A DNA stretch of 64,000 nucleotides from the NCBI RefSeq assembly GCF_020921035.1, contig NC_063151.1:35098934-35162933 (forward strand), read 5' to 3'. This stretch comes from Rhodamnia argentea. Lineage: Eukaryota > Streptophyta > Magnoliopsida > Myrtales > Myrtaceae. The notes under the pieces are model-generated. The model saw only the letters and a list, made by a program, of their open reading frames with translations. It made no database searches and was not told the origin of the DNA. Both the position numbers and the translations under genes were made by a program. Shown here one piece after another: positions 1-11,586 of this stretch; within the stretch, counting starts at the first letter, position 1; the number at the start of each line of letters is the position of its first letter.

Positions 1-320
1 CCCTCCGATTCCAATCCGTCTGCACCGTCGGATCTAATTTATTTTCTATGCTAAAAATGATTCCATCTATTTTTATAAAAAAAATGGATAATTTAAAAAA
101 TATTTGTGTCGGTGCGATTCCAATCCATCTGCACCATCGGATCTATTTTTTTTTTCTGTGTTAAAAATGATTCCTTCTATATTATAAAAAATGGATAATT
201 TAAAAGGTAATTTTCTAATATGGCGGTTTGTGTCCCTGCGATTCCAATCCGTCTGCACCGTCGGATCTAATTTGCTTTCTGTGCTAAAAACTATTCCATC
301 TGTTTCATAAAAAATGGATA
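1..320. repeat. Tandem repeat, about three 110-125 bp copies
   Basis: Three degenerate direct copies start near 1, 111 and 234. Each has a GATTCCAATCCRTCTGCACC core, then a CGGATCTA box, a gap, a GATTCC-like AAAAATGATTCC stretch and ATGGATAA. Spacing is about 112 and 122 bp. The array is cut by the window start, so more copies may lie upstream. The minus-strand open frame here only reads through the repeat. Confidence 0.75.
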
Positions 321-1003
321 ACTAAAAAAATATTTTTCTACAAAAATTGTTTGTATCACTTTTTTTTTATTGTTTTACAAAAATATTTGATAAAAAATTC
401 ATCGGCTAATTATTTCAAATAGTACAAGCAATCACTTTTAACAAAAAAAAATTCAAATGATTTTTTTTTTTTTTGTGAAGCAAACTCGAGAGTATAATTC
501 CCGAAAATTTAGACCCATTGTCTTGATCTTAGTTGAGCTATTGATAAACGTACTTGTACAACGGGATTGATTCTTCACGTTTGCTCGAGTAAGTCGTCTC
601 GCTTTTTATGGCAGGATAAATCATTAGAGCATTGATTTGATAGGTCATTTAACTAATTTAGGATAAAAGCTTTTTAGTTTGTGCAAATATAAGAGTTATA
701 ACACGCCCTTTGTTTCTGTCTAGACAAATCATGTCCGGTACTGTTAACTCTAGTTCTGATGTTCTTATCATATTAATAAACTGCTCGGCTCGGGTTAGAG
801 CTGGCTCGATAATTCCATTAAAAAATTGGATACTCTATAGTTTGAGCAATCAAGTACGTTCGGTAAGATTAACTAGTCTTTCAAGATTCGTTTAAGTATT
901 TTCCATTTGATATATTTGATGTAACAATGAATTACTTAATATATTGAGAATGAAGACAAATCAACTAGAAACGTCTTTCGATAGAAATTAAAACGCTTTT
1001 TAG
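321..1003. other. AT-rich spacer, no gene seen
   Basis: Low-GC sequence with A/T runs. The part from about 321 to 490 resembles a decayed copy of the foldback MITE family seen at 1004-1222: it has a TTGTTTGTATC-like left side and a TTTTTGTGAAGCAAAC right end. No coding signal was recognised. Confidence 0.4.
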
Positions 1004-1222
1004 GTTCCATTTGTTTAGGGAAAAACAAATAATTAAAAATGACTGCTTGTATCGGTTATAAAAATGGCCGGACGAAAAATAATTTCAGTCGTCTACTTAA
1101 ATATTTAGATAAAGTTATTGTCGTTAACGAAATATTTTTTTATTAGTTGATTATTTCGAATGATACAAACGATTACGAAAATATTTTTCAAATCATTTAT
1201 TTTTCACGAAACAAACAGAATA
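1004..1222. mobile_element. Foldback MITE, 'cacgaaacaaac' family
   Basis: An A/T-rich element of about 220 bp with inverted ends. The right end ends in TTTTTCACGAAACAAACAG. Its reverse complement matches the left side, including the TGCTTGTATC/CGTTTGTATC box. Related copies lie at about 6779-6990, 12666-12876 and 46923-47149. The superfamily is uncertain; hAT-like is a guess. Confidence 0.55.
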
Positions 1223-1680
1223 TCAATTCTTTGGCTCTCCATTTTTCGCAAGAAGTTATCTTATTGACCGCTCCGTTAGTTGGCCAAAACAAACCATTAA
1301 CCCGAAATTGAAAGAAAAAATATATATCTATTTAAATTGGTTTTCAAAATTGTAAAAGAAGTAACTCGTAAAAGTTACGGGTTAAAAATAAGAAAGAGAA
1401 AAATGGTTTCAAAGTCGTGAGAGCATGCCACGTGTAAGAAATTTCCCTCCGAGGACGGCTCATTAAGACTCAGACAGTAGCCGGCGTTTCAAAGCCGTCC
1501 CCTATTTCGGCCTCATCCTTCGCTCCAACTCCAATTTCAGTCAGAATCCACGAAGAAGAAGACCTGCAGATCGTCCTTCCAGATTCCATCGCTCCAATAC
1601 AGAACCAAGCCTCCCTCGATCGCCTTTCATCACCGCATCCATCAACACTCACTCTCTCCGCCGTGTAGGGAGGCAGGCCG

Positions 1681-2115
1681 ATGGAGAAATGGGCGACTCT
1701 CCGGGTGGCCATGGAGCTCGCGATGGATTCTGCCCCCGCCGGAATCCTACAGCGGAGCCCCGATGCTCTCCTCCGCCGCCGCGGAACCCTGCAGTCGCTC
1801 CTCTTCCGCCGATCCCAGCGCTGCGACGATCAGTCGGGCCGGAAGGACCGTGGTCGCGGCGCGCCGCCGGCGAGCACCGGGAGCAAGTACAAGCTGAAGG
1901 ACCTCTTACTACTGTCTCCGCCGCTCGATGGTCCGGCATCGGAGAGGAGAGCCGAGGCTCGCGGGCATTCGTCGATGGAGGCCGAAGCAGTCGGCGCGGG
2001 TGGCTCGGCCGTGCGCCGGAGAGGGTCCAGGAGGCTCCGGCGCGTTGCGGGGTCGTTCCGGTGTCGGATGGTGAGGCAAGCGTGGCGGCCTGTGCTACTT
2101 ACCATCCCAGAGTAG
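1681..2115 (+). CDS. Uncharacterised basic plant protein, single exon
   Basis: A 144-aa open frame in a GC-rich island flanked by AT-rich DNA, which is why I take it as a gene. It starts MEKWATLRVAMELA and contains the lysine/leucine stretch KYKLKDLLLLSPP at about residues 69-81. It ends in an Arg-rich tail and AWRPVLLTIPE, a kind of ending I associate with small unnamed plant proteins. No enzyme domain, signal peptide or membrane segment is visible. An overlapping frame (1689-2126, same strand) and two minus-strand frames are open only because of the high GC content; I prefer this frame for its conserved-looking C-terminus. The CT-rich leader at about 1490-1680 would fit a 5' UTR. Function is unknown. 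Confidence 0.5.
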   Translation: MEKWATLRVAMELAMDSAPAGILQRSPDALLRRRGTLQSLLFRRSQRCDDQSGRKDRGRGAPPASTGSKYKLKDLLLLSPPLDGPASERRAEARGHSSMEAEAVGAGGSAVRRRGSRRLRRVAGSFRCRMVRQAWRPVLLTIPE

Positions 2116-2177
2116 GAAGGATTTAGAGCATTTAGAGCATTTTCCGGACTATTGGCAATTCCCCCCCTCAGGTTCCA

Positions 2178-2201
2178 TTTTTTTTTTTTTTTTTTTTTTT
2201 T
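2178..2201. repeat. Poly(T) tract
   Basis: An uninterrupted run of 24 T. A similar run of about 20 T lies at 4309-4328, at the left edge of the first duplication unit. Confidence 0.9.
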
Positions 2202-2614
2202 GGGGCCCTTTTCAAGATACTTCTATATGGAAATTTTCAAATATCTAAAATCGCTAGTTACATGAACGTGATGATGATGGCGTGATATTTCTTTAATTAA
2301 CTCATTAACAAGTTGTCATGAGATATCGAACTCATGGATAGATCGTGTGTTTTGATAATATCGTCAATACAAACCAATCGCGCTTCCGAATATCCTAAAT
2401 GGAATCGGGCCGACCCCAAATTTAATGAGATATACAGCGCGGGTGTAATCCTCTGCCCAACGGCCAATTTGTTTGCTCGTTCCCCACCTCACCAAATGCT
2501 ATAAAAAAAAAAAAAAATTCGAGTGCTGAGCTTAGTTCACGGAATTCGTGCTTAATTCATCACTTATTGACAAAAAGATATGGTAGAAGGTGGAAAAGCA
2601 ATCTCCAAGCCTTA
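2202..2614. other. Spacer, no gene seen
   Basis: Mixed-composition sequence between the small gene and the MITE. No open frame or repeat boundary was recognised. Confidence 0.4.
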
Positions 2615-3487
2615 GGATACGCATGATAACACTTCTTAAAGTGAATTTCTGCTCTAGAAGTGCTTATGGACTTCTGGAGCAAAAATTCATTTGTTAATTT
2701 GATTTCTAAAGCAAAAATCCGTTTGGTAAAAATTTTTATTTTTAAAAGAAATTTTCACTTCTAAAGTGAATTTCCACTTCTAAAACTGTTTTTCCCCCAA
2801 TTTGAGAAGTAAAAAAAAAAAGCTTCTCCAACTCAAAAAGTACTTCTCACCTCACCGTCTTTTTATTGCGCTCTCACTCTCTTTTCGATCATACCCACAT
2901 CCGCCAACCTCTACTGCTGCGGATTGTCGCCGACCGCCGACCTCCACCAACCGCTGCCCACGACCACCGCCGACCATCGCCCGCCCTCGCCCACCGTAAA
3001 CCTCCATTGGCCGCCACCCCCCGACTGTCCCCAGTAGCCAACCATCGTCGACCTTCACCGGCCGCCGCCCATCGCCCCTTGTGACCACCGCCACCAACCT
3101 CTAATCACCGACCACTGCCAACCTTCGCCAAATGATCGCCCCTCATTGTTGATCTTCGCCGATCGCGACTGCAGCCAAACATCAACAACCGCACCGGCTG
3201 TCGCCGTCAAGTTGCCGTCTTTGGCCGCCGAAGTAAAAAATAAATAATAATTTTTTACAAAATAAATAATATTTTAATAATAAAAATTATTTTTAAAGAA
3301 ATTTAAAAAGTTAAAAAATGAAGTAGAAATTTTTCGGCCCTCAATAATAATTTTTCATAGAATATTTTGTGTTAATAATGTTCCATAAGTATAAATTTTC
3401 AATCGTTACCAAACGAATTTCTTTGATCAAAAATAACCACTGGAGCATAAGTTGATTTTTGAAGTAGAAGTGTTATCACGTGCGCCC
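2615..3487. mobile_element. PIF/Harbinger-type MITE, copy 1, 3-bp TSD TTA
   Basis: An 873-bp element. The left end GGATACGCATGATAACACTT matches the reverse complement of the right end, GGGCGCACGTGATAACACTT. It is flanked by TTA at 2612-2614 and 3488-3490, the 3-bp TWA duplication typical of PIF/Harbinger (Tourist-like) elements. The sub-terminal DNA is built from ACTTCTAAAG-type repeats. The core (about 2870-3230) is C-rich and opens frames rich in Pro, Arg and His that I do not regard as genes. A diverged second copy is at 41804-42690. Confidence 0.8.
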
Positions 3488-4328
3488 TTAACCACATCGG
3501 CAGACCACCAATTAACGTACCAGGAGATCTAATCTGTTTACTTTAAATCTTGCCACAACTTCATCCAACTCGTCAGGAGCTGGGTTTTTTTCACCTGAAT
3601 GAGTTCTCATCAATCTTCTCTGTAGCACCACGTTATTGGTTTTTTATGATCAAGATCATCCATTGGTCTGTAGGCAGTGAGGAGTTGTCCTCAGCCTGCA
3701 GCAATCTTTTCTCATTCAGGGTGCTGACTACAGCTTCTGAGGAGGAAACCGATCGAATGGTTGCGGTTACCCCACATTAGGACTAACCTGTGAGAACAGA
3801 ACTGCCCAAATCACCATATCCAATACCTTTTCCCAGAATTTGCTTCCCCGACTTCACTAACAACACCTGCATCCCTGCCCTCTTCAGTACACCCTGTCGC
3901 CACATTCCTTTATGGTTGTACATATATGTCGCCCAGTGTTCCCAGCCAGTTCTCATGTGCCACAATTGACTTCGCTAATGCAGATGTTTATATAGTTTCC
4001 GGGGTTGTAGGGCCAGGATGTTGCTTTAAGATAGTGGTGGTCCCTGTTTTCAGACTCTATTGTCGCAGTTTGGAAGTAGTTCGGCAAGTCTGGAGAAGAT
4101 ACAGCAGCAAGGATTCGAGGTCAGGGGAAATGGACTCAGCAGTCAGCAGTTTGAAGAGGGTGTACTGAATGGAAAGGGTTTTGTGGTAACGACAGCTCAG
4201 TGAATGCTACAGTTTGTTGTTGCACAGATGGTTCCTAGAGGTCAGGTTTCATATCTGTCATGAACTCCTGATGGAGGGCCTCAAGGCAAGCCTTGTTCGA
4301 AAGGCACGTTTTTTTTTTTTTTTTTTTT
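3488..4328. other. Unassigned sequence, possible decayed coding DNA
   Basis: Composition is more gene-like than the flanks, and short open frames occur on both strands (3550-3780 plus, 3783-3965 minus). None gives a recognisable protein. A plus-strand stretch near 4095-4130 reads GFEV, which loosely recalls the WAK-associated part of LRK10L ectodomains. That is too weak for a call. The stretch ends in a poly(T) run where duplication unit 1 begins. Confidence 0.3.
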
Positions 4329-5455
4329 CCTCTCTGCGAATTGGTTTTTAAATGTTCCAATCATTTAAATTCATTCTATTTTAGACTCATCTTTTCTATA
4401 ATTCATGTTGCCATTTTTATTTTTCCGGGAACGATTTCAAAGGATAACAAGCATACAAGGAAATGCCCCATAGCCCCACAAGTATCAGTGTAAATCAAAT
4501 TGACTGAACTGAACTTTGCACCCATAGTCCTTCTAACAATTTTCCTTAAATCTATGTTAAGCGACATTTGGTACTACAACTTTTCTCATAACCAACCATA
4601 ATTCTCTTTAAGAGGGTTGAGGTGAAGTGGTTATGACACTCCTACCTAATGTCTTTGTTCCTTCATATGCTTCTCACTATGAAGAATGACATTTTTGTGA
4701 AACACATCTAGAAAGTACTTCTAGGCGAGGCAGCCATCGTACTTTCTAATTCTATACTTTTCCTCCATTGCAGTGGCATGATGAGTTCGGCGTATAACAT
4801 GGTCTCTCGCTTTCTTAGCTCATGTTTATCTGCGTATTGAGACAGCATAGAACATGTTACCAACTGCCTAAGTGATGTGTCCCCTTGAACCTTACCTGAA
4901 TCAGTTCTGTTGCACAAGCACAAAGACATTGTTATTATTATCAGTACCATCTTGGGCCTTCTCTTTCGTTTTGCTAAGTTAAAACCGCCAGGACTGATGA
5001 TAACATAATCAATGAACATGAATTTATCTTGAGTGTCATTGCTTGAATACTCTACTCATTATTCGATATGTTTAGAGGCGGAAAAGAGGAGCAGACTTTT
5101 AAGTCAGCTTGTTTAATCCACTTTCTGGATGGCTGATGCACCAAAATGCCAAAAAGAAGCTTCAGTGGACGGAAAATCCCCGAAGTGCTAATAGCTTCGA
5201 AGCCTCTTCATTTCCGCTTTGACAGCATTTCTCATGCGGAACTTCTTCACTTTGAGCAGGCCAATTCTTGGAACATACTGGGTTGTTTCCAGCATGCATC
5301 CAAAACTATTGCTACAGCTCTTGCCTTTGGCCATGACCTTGCAGTTGCATATTTTGCCATGTAGTGTCGCTGATGTCAGCATCCTGTCCCTCTGAGATCT
5401 GTGAAACTTTTGATTATCATCCACATATTTTTGAGTGCTGAAATGGCCAACGAAG
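4329..5455. other. Left part of duplication unit 1, no gene recognised
   Basis: Present again at about 10430-11580 with substitutions and small indels, including an extra stretch near 11405-11445. Minus-strand frames at 4708-5019 and 5188-5424 are open here but not conserved as frames in the sister unit, which argues against coding function. It could be a dead gene older than the duplication. Confidence 0.4.
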
Positions 5456-5459
5456 ATTA

Positions 5460-5705
5460 AAATGCATCGGTGCCTACGGCAACTGTTTCTTTATTCTTCG
5501 TTGGACCATCTTTAGCAATAATGTATTGGACTGGATAGTCACCTCTGCTCCTGGTTTTTGCTCCTACCTGAATCCACCAAGCCATCACAGGGCCCAGTGT
5601 CCTATATCTGCTATTTCGATGACATTGAATCGGATGATTTAAGCACTTGAGCTTGCTGGGATGATCCATACCAAACTCAGAAGCCCTTTTAATGTTAATC
5701 ATCAA
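5460..5705 (+). pseudogene. Relic of LRK10L-type ectodomain (fragment A, unit 1)
   Basis: Plus-strand translations with frame breaks resemble the downstream relic at 6260-6450 of this unit. Both have a phenylalanine-rich CFF/CFC stretch, then a VTSAP or VTVSP core, then FCSYLNPP or FAHTLNPP. The DNA motif CCTGAATCCACCAA...CCATCA is shared. It is therefore probably a decayed paralogue of part of a GUB_WAK/WAK-associated ectodomain. Stops interrupt all frames. The sister copy is at about 11590-11800. Confidence 0.4.
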
Positions 5706-5797
5706 CTTTTGCCAAATCACCAAGCTCAGCAGCACTTTTGGTCGTCAAAAACCTGGCTAGAACTCAAACCTGTAAGTAACTTGATAAAGAGAGACTA

Positions 5798-6540
5798 ATG
5801 TCAGACCAAGTCACCCATATTCAAACTGACCGGCAGTGGCATCACCATCACCATCTTCTTTTGCATCTGTCCAGATGCTTCATTATCATAATCCTGTACC
5901 TGATCTTAGCTCCAGCATCATATGGTGTCAAGCTGCAAAACAGCGTTATCCTTACTTCGGGTCGAACCATGCCTCTTACTGCGGCTCGCCCAAGTTCAAG
6001 CTGACTTGTCAGGACAACAATACAGAGCAGATCATGATATTGAACGGAGCCTATCGCCTATCGGGTTCTTTGGGTTGGTAACACCTCCCAAGCAATGATC
6101 GTCGTGAGAACAGACTATTGGAACACTACCCGTCCAACATATCCTCTACATAGCACCCAGAAATCATCAGCCCTTTCTCCTATGCCGCAGACGCTGTGAC
6201 CAGTAGCCAGACTCTGTATTACGGCCGCCAGGCAATCCCAATTGTAGCCTCGCTAGTCGTTAACAGCCAGTTTAATAGTTCCAACAATGACACCAAAGGC
6301 GACAAATACTCATGAGCCCATCAGCGACTCTGTTTTTGTTCGTCCGTCCATCTTTCGCAAACCAATGACGTGACAGTGTCGCCTCTGTTCCTGTTTTTTG
6401 CTCATACCCTGAATCCACCAACCCATCAAGTGTCGCATGCTCTCTGCGGGCTCTTCCAATACCAGTCGATCGATTCAGTGATTCATCACTTGCCAAAAAT
6501 GATGTACTTGCCAAACTGAGGATGGTGAAGGTCGACTCTC
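5798..6540 (+). pseudogene. LRK10L-type ectodomain pseudogene (fragment B, unit 1)
   Basis: A hydrophobic leader (ILYLILAPASYGV, near 5890-5925) lies in one frame. The next frame gives RYPYFGSNHASYCGSPKFKL at about 5945-6004, the GUB_WAK pattern of a YPF-like stretch, then SYCG and a cysteine; this matches YPFWGLNRASYCGLPDFQV in the intact gene at 7323. Beyond a stop at about 6080 the homology resumes with PEIISPFSYAADAVTSSQTL near 6150 and GDKYS at about 6300. Several frameshifts and stops mean it cannot make a receptor. There is no kinase exon of its own. Confidence 0.65.
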
Positions 6541-6778
6541 ACTGACATAGAGTGAGCCACAAATGTCGCACGGGGATTACTTTTCTGCCCAGCCATGAGA
6601 CCCGGGAACAGCCGGGAGCCTGACCCTTTTCAAAAGGGCACCACAGTTTCCTACTTCCGACTTTGCTAGGGTCATTTGATAAATTATAGATTATAAGTTC
6701 CTAAAAATCCTTTATGACAATAGACTCAGAAAAAAGTGGAGCTCGCGTTGTTTTTTCTTTCCACATTTCTACTCCGAT
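6541..6778. other. Spacer between relic and MITE
   Basis: Holds a GACCCTTTTCAAAAGGGCAC segment that contains a short palindrome. It is shared with unit 2 near 12480. No gene was seen. Confidence 0.4.
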
Positions 6779-6990
6779 TGTTTCGCAAATTTACGTTTAG
6801 AAGATATTTTCCTAAAAAATTACTTGTATCGCTAATAAAAATATATGAAAAAAATATATTTTTATCGTTCATGAAAATATTTAGACAGTAATGATAAAAT
6901 ATCTCCTTTAATTAATTATTTTAAAGGATATAAATGATCATTTATAAGAAAATAATTTTTAAAGTATCCATTTTTCACGAAATTATCTAG
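6779..6990. mobile_element. Foldback MITE, 'cacgaaacaaac' family (unit 1)
   Basis: A decayed A/T-rich element ending in CATTTTTCACGAAATTATC, with ACTTGTATCGC near its left arm. The same insertion sits at the same place in unit 2 (12666-12876), so it predates the tandem duplication. Confidence 0.5.
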
Positions 6991-7103
6991 ACTGCACTTG
7001 CGTGCACGTTCCCAAGAGCTCGGGGGCTAGATCAGAGTCCAGGACAATGTAGATCGCGTGATAGGACGCCGAAAATTTGGAACGAACGAATCATCTTTAG
7101 CCC

Positions 7104-7126
7104 GGTCAAAGCATTTTATATTTGAC
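7104..7126 (+). promoter_or_regulatory. Candidate TATA box flanked by W-box cores
   Basis: GGTCAA (7104-7109), TTTTATA (7114-7120) and TTGAC (7122-7126) lie about 200 bp before the start codon of the first receptor kinase. W-box cores are the known targets of WRKY factors in defence genes. The arrangement is kept in unit 2 at 13002-13025. The role is inferred from position and motif only. Confidence 0.4.
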
Positions 7127-7322
7127 AGGCATTGCGGACCGGAGCTTTTCTTCAGTCAATTTCGACGTCCCCTTCTTCGTCGAATCTCCATACTAATTCC
7201 ATTCTCATGATCAATGACTCTGCACGCATCAAAACCATTTCATCTCATCTTCCTCATCCCCAACCTCACTTCTCTCACCTTTCCCCTGCATCTCACCAAA
7301 ATAATATCCCCTCCAGAAGGAG

Positions 7323-9923
7323 ATGCGTCGCCACCCCCATCCCTTTTGGGATCTTCCCCTGTGCTTCGTGATCGCAACCGCCCTGATCCTGATCCGAGCT
7401 CCGGCGGCGCGCGGCGTGGACGACCCAAGCTACTTGAACTGCAGCTCCACCATCCAGTGCGGCGTCCTGCAAAACGCCAGTTACCCCTTCTGGGGGTTGA
7501 ACCGTGCCTCCTACTGCGGCCTGCCCGATTTCCAGGTGACTTGTCAGGACAGCACAACTCCGCTGCTCACCATATCGAACCAGAACTTTCGGGTCCTTCG
7601 GTTCAACGACACCACGAAGGTCATGACTGTTGCCCGAGAGGATTACTGGAATAGCATCTGCCCAACCTCTTTTGTCAATACCACCCTGGAAGTCGCCAGC
7701 TCTTTCACTTACACCTCGGACACGCTGGCCAGCAATCTGACCCTATACTATGGGTGTGGTGGAAGCCAGAATCTGACAACGTCATCGACGATCGCCAGCC
7801 AGTTCAACTGCACCATCAATGGTGCCAACGTCATCGCTTACTTCATAACAAAGAAAGTTAGTGATATCGCGAATGCCGCGACCATTTCGAGTTTCTTTGG
7901 AGGGTGCAATACGAGCGTGCTGCTGCCTGCAAACCAGTCGGCCATTCAGGAGATAGAGTCGAGTCCGAGCAACACGACTTTATTGTCAGCCATCGACGAT
8001 GGCTTCGGGCTGCAGTGGACGGTGAGCGACCAATGCACTGGCTGCCACGCTTCGGGCGGGCAGTGCGGACGGGTTAATAGTTCCAGCGATTTCGTGTGCT
8101 ATTGCCAGGATAAGTCCTACTCTTCCACATGCTCAGGTACGTCAGTTACCATCCTCGAACATTCCTATGATGATTTTTGGTCCTGATTGACGGCGGCTCG
8201 GGCTGGGATCAAAGAACATGAAAATAAAGATAACATCTGATCGCTTTCACTATTTGATTAGGCTTAAGATGTTAGGATGAGCCAATTAGTTTCGGTGATT
8301 AGTATGTTGTTGTGCCTATGAAGTTGGATGGTCCGTGTATCCTAGAAATTCTTTTCCCTCTTCACAGAATCACAAGTAGTGGGTGATCAGCAAAATCCAC
8401 GAAGTATTACATTCATCAGATCCTCGTGCCCCTTTGGTTGTTAAGTCTGGCTGACCCACCGTATCGAATGTTTCCCGTTTATTCGTGAGAGTGTAAAACA
8501 GATGCGCAGTTTCCTCCTTAACTGAAAAGTTTAAAAGAGTTTCGCCAAATTTCTTAGACACAATTTGCATCTTATTCCTGTAACTGTAATCACCCCTGGA
8601 AATAATATATTTTCCTTTTCCAGGATCCAACAGGCGGCGTATATTGTTCCGAGGTAAAACATCTCTTTGATATTCGCTGAATTTGTATCTCTGGCTTTGG
8701 TACATAGCTGATATATTTTAATGATTAAAAACACAGCTAGACTTCTTGCCGTTATTGGTGTTTCGGTATCTGCGATTGCCATCATTTTCATCCTCAAGAT
8801 TAAAACTGGAATCTTCTCATGGAAGGTTCCACTCTTCAAGAGCGAGAAAGATCGCGATGTGGAGAAATTGATGGGAATCCATGGATCTCACGTTCCAAGA
8901 AGATACCGATACATTGATCTGAAGAAGATGACGAACTCGTTCTCAGAGAAACTTGGTCAAGGAGGATTTGGTGCAGTCTATAAAGGGAAGATGAGAGACG
9001 GTTGTCTTGTGGCGGTGAAAATTCTAATGGATTCGAGAAGTAGCCCAGAAGAATTTATCAATGAAGTCGTGAGCATTAGTAGAACTTCTCACGTTAATGT
9101 CATCACTCTTTTAGGTTTCTGTTACGAGGGGAAGAGAAGAGCTCTGGTTTTCGAGTACATGCCTAATGGTTCGTTGGACAAGTTCTTAAATTCTGGAAGA
9201 GCTTTGCATACGAGTAGTTCCTTGGAATGGAAGATACTGTATCAAATTGCAATCGGCATTGCTCGTGGGCTAGAGTATCTGCACCGGGGCTGCAATACCA
9301 GAATCTTGCATTTCGATATAAAACCTCAGAACATCTTGCTCGATCGAGATTTTATCCCCAAGATTTCTGATTTCGGCCTTGCTAAACTTTGTCACGGGCA
9401 AGGGAGTGCTGTATCGACTCTCGGGATGAGAGGAACTGCCGGTTTTATTGCACCAGAAGTTGTTTTTCGAAACTTGGGGAGAGTCTCTCACAAGTCTGAT
9501 GTTTATAGCTACGGAATGTTGGTTCTTGAAATGGTAGGTGTTAGAGATCCTGACATGAAAGTTTCCAACAGCAGTGAAATGTACTTCCCAGAATGGATTC
9601 ATAGGGACTTGGAGCCTGGCAAAGATCTGAAATTGCCAATGAATGTGACAGAGGAGGAGGAAGTGCTAGCTAGGAAGATGATTTTTGTGAGTTTGTGGTG
9701 CATTCAAACCAGTCCATCTGATCGACCTCCAATTGCGAAGGTGATAGAAATGTTGGAAGGAAGCTTCAAGTCACTGCAAATGCCCCCGAAGCCTGTCTTG
9801 TATTCTCTGACACCACCATTGTCACAACATTGGGAAATGACAACGTCAAATACCAATGGGAGCCACGAGGAGGAGAGAATACTAGAGAATTTAGAGGAAA
9901 GCAGTAACAAATGGCAGTGGTAA
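7323..9923 (+). CDS. LRK10L: LRK10L-type receptor-like protein kinase, copy 1
   Basis: Three exons: 7323-8136, 8624-8653 (30 nt) and 8737-9923, giving 676 aa. The signal peptide is residues 1 to about 31. A GUB_WAK-type domain starts near residue 38 (CSSTIQCGV, YPFWGL, SYCGLP) and a WAK-associated C-rich part (CTGCHASGGQCG...CYC) ends near 268. One membrane span lies at about 284-301, then a cytoplasmic kinase: glycine loop GQGGFG at about 355-360, VAVK Lys376, catalytic HFD 473-475, DFG 493-495 and APE 520-522. The HFD (not HRD) makes it a non-RD kinase, as is usual in this family. LRK10L proteins are plasma-membrane receptors linked to rust resistance and stress. Compared with copy 2, a 2-nt deletion near 9915 shifts the frame and ends the protein about 15 residues early. 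Confidence 0.93.
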
Positions 9924-10205
9924 TGAACGACAGAACTTCTCGAGGAAAATCGTCATGCCTTTCTTCAGTTTGAATATGTTTCTCATAGAGTTACGACGAA
10001 AGTGGACAGAATGGTTAGGCGGATTTTCGCTTGGACAATCACAGCCATTAGCAAGAATGATATGAGAAGTTAAACTTAGTAGATCAAATGCTCACTGAAG
10101 GCTGTTTGTGAAAACACTGGAACTTGGGAGATCATTGTCACCTCTCATAGAACTCAATCCACACGGAGACTGTTCCCAGCAATGTCACTCTTCCACCACC
10201 ATGTA

Positions 10206-10429
10206 GATAGAGGGGAATGGCGTCAGCTTCGTTTTCTGAGGAAGGAGAGAGAGAGATAAGCCCGCGCGTTTCAAAATTTTCTGACAAGTGGGCCCAATCG
10301 CCACGTGTTGAGCATTGAATAGTGGTAGGGACCACGTAAGCATTAGCGTCTGGGTAGGCAATATTTTCTCGTGGCGACTCGAACCTGCATAAAACCTTCC
10401 AGTTAAATTCATTCCGAAAGGTATGCTTT
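10206..10429. other. Spacer between duplication units
   Basis: About 220 bp between the two units, not shared by them. It has a GAGAGAGAGA run near 10246-10256. No gene was seen; the two minus-strand frames are chance frames. Confidence 0.4.
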
Positions 10430-11580
10430 TTCTGCAAATTGGTTTTTAATCATTCCAATCACTTGTTCATTCTGTTTGGTATAATTCATGTTGCCATTTT
10501 TATATTTCTAGGAACGAATTCAAAGGCTAACGAGCATATAAGGAAATGCCCCATAGTTAGCTCCACAAGTATCAGTGTAAACCAAATTGACTGAAGGGAA
10601 CATTGCACCTATAGTCCTTCCAATAATGTTCATTAAAACTATCTTAAGCGACATTCGGTGCTACGACTTTTCTCATAACCAACCATTTTGCGCTCATTCT
10701 CTTTAAGAGGGTTGAGGTGAAGCGGTTTTGACACTTCTACCTAATGTCTTTGTTCCTTCAGATGCTTCTCACTATGAAGAACGACATTTTTGGAAACACA
10801 TCTAGAAAGTACTACTAGGCGAGGCAGCCATCATACTTTTTAATTCTATACTTTTCCACTATTGCAGAGGCATGACGAGTTCGGCATATATAACATGATC
10901 TCTTGCTTTCTTAGCTCATGTTAATCTGCGTACTGAGACAGCATCGAACATGTTACCAATTGCCTAAGTGATGTGTCCCCTTGAACCTTACCTGAATCAG
11001 TTCTATTACACAAGCACAAAGAGATTGTTATTATTATCGGTACTATCTTGGGCCTTCTCTTTCATTTTGCTAAGTTAAAACTGCCAAGACTGATGATAAC
11101 ATAATGAATGGACAGGAATTTATCTTAAGTGTCATTGGTTCAACACTCTACTCAGTATTCAATATGTTTAGAGGTGGAAAAGTGGAGCAGACTTTTAAGT
11201 AAGCTTGTTTAATCCACTTTCTGGATGGCTGATGCACCAAAATGCCAAAAAGGAGCTTCAATGGACGGAAAACCACCTAGTCCTAATAGCTTCGAAGCCT
11301 CTTCATTTCCGCTTTGACAGCATTTCTCATGTGGAACTTCTTCACTTTGAGCAGGCCAATTCTTGGAACATACTGGGTTGTTTCCAGCATATATCCAAAA
11401 CTATTGCCTTGACATCTTTACTCAGTCAAGGATCAAAAGAGCTATTGCTCTTGCCTTAGGCCATGACCTTGCAGTTGCATATTTTGCCATGTAGTGCCGC
11501 TGATGTCAGCATCCTGTCCCTCTGAGATCTATGAAACTTTTGATTATCATCCACATATTTTTGAGTTCTAGAATGGCCGA
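10430..11580. other. Left part of duplication unit 2, no gene recognised
   Basis: Counterpart of 4329-5455. The plus-strand frame at 11205-11459 is not matched by a similar frame in unit 1 because of indels. I see no conserved coding signal. Confidence 0.4.
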
Positions 11581-11586
11581 CGAAGA

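Larger units (their letters stand above)
4329..10205. repeat. Tandem segmental duplication, unit 1
   Basis: About 5.9 kb that aligns from end to end with 10430-17010. Shared landmarks in order are: the TTGCCATTTTTAT leader, a GAGGGTTGAGGTGAAG box (4613 and 10706), the receptor-ectodomain relics, the foldback MITE (6779 and 12666), the LRK10L ectodomain exon, the 30-nt exon, the kinase exon and the GTCACTCTTCCACCA tail. The boundaries are good to about 20 bp. Confidence 0.85.

Noticed and set aside
4095-4130. GFEV peptide resembling the WAK-associated domain
   Set aside because: Only four residues match and there are no nearby cysteines.
7214-7654. 146-aa plus-strand frame overlapping the first receptor exon
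   Set aside because: Same strand but different frame from the real ectodomain; it lacks the conserved cysteines and appears only because of local GC content.
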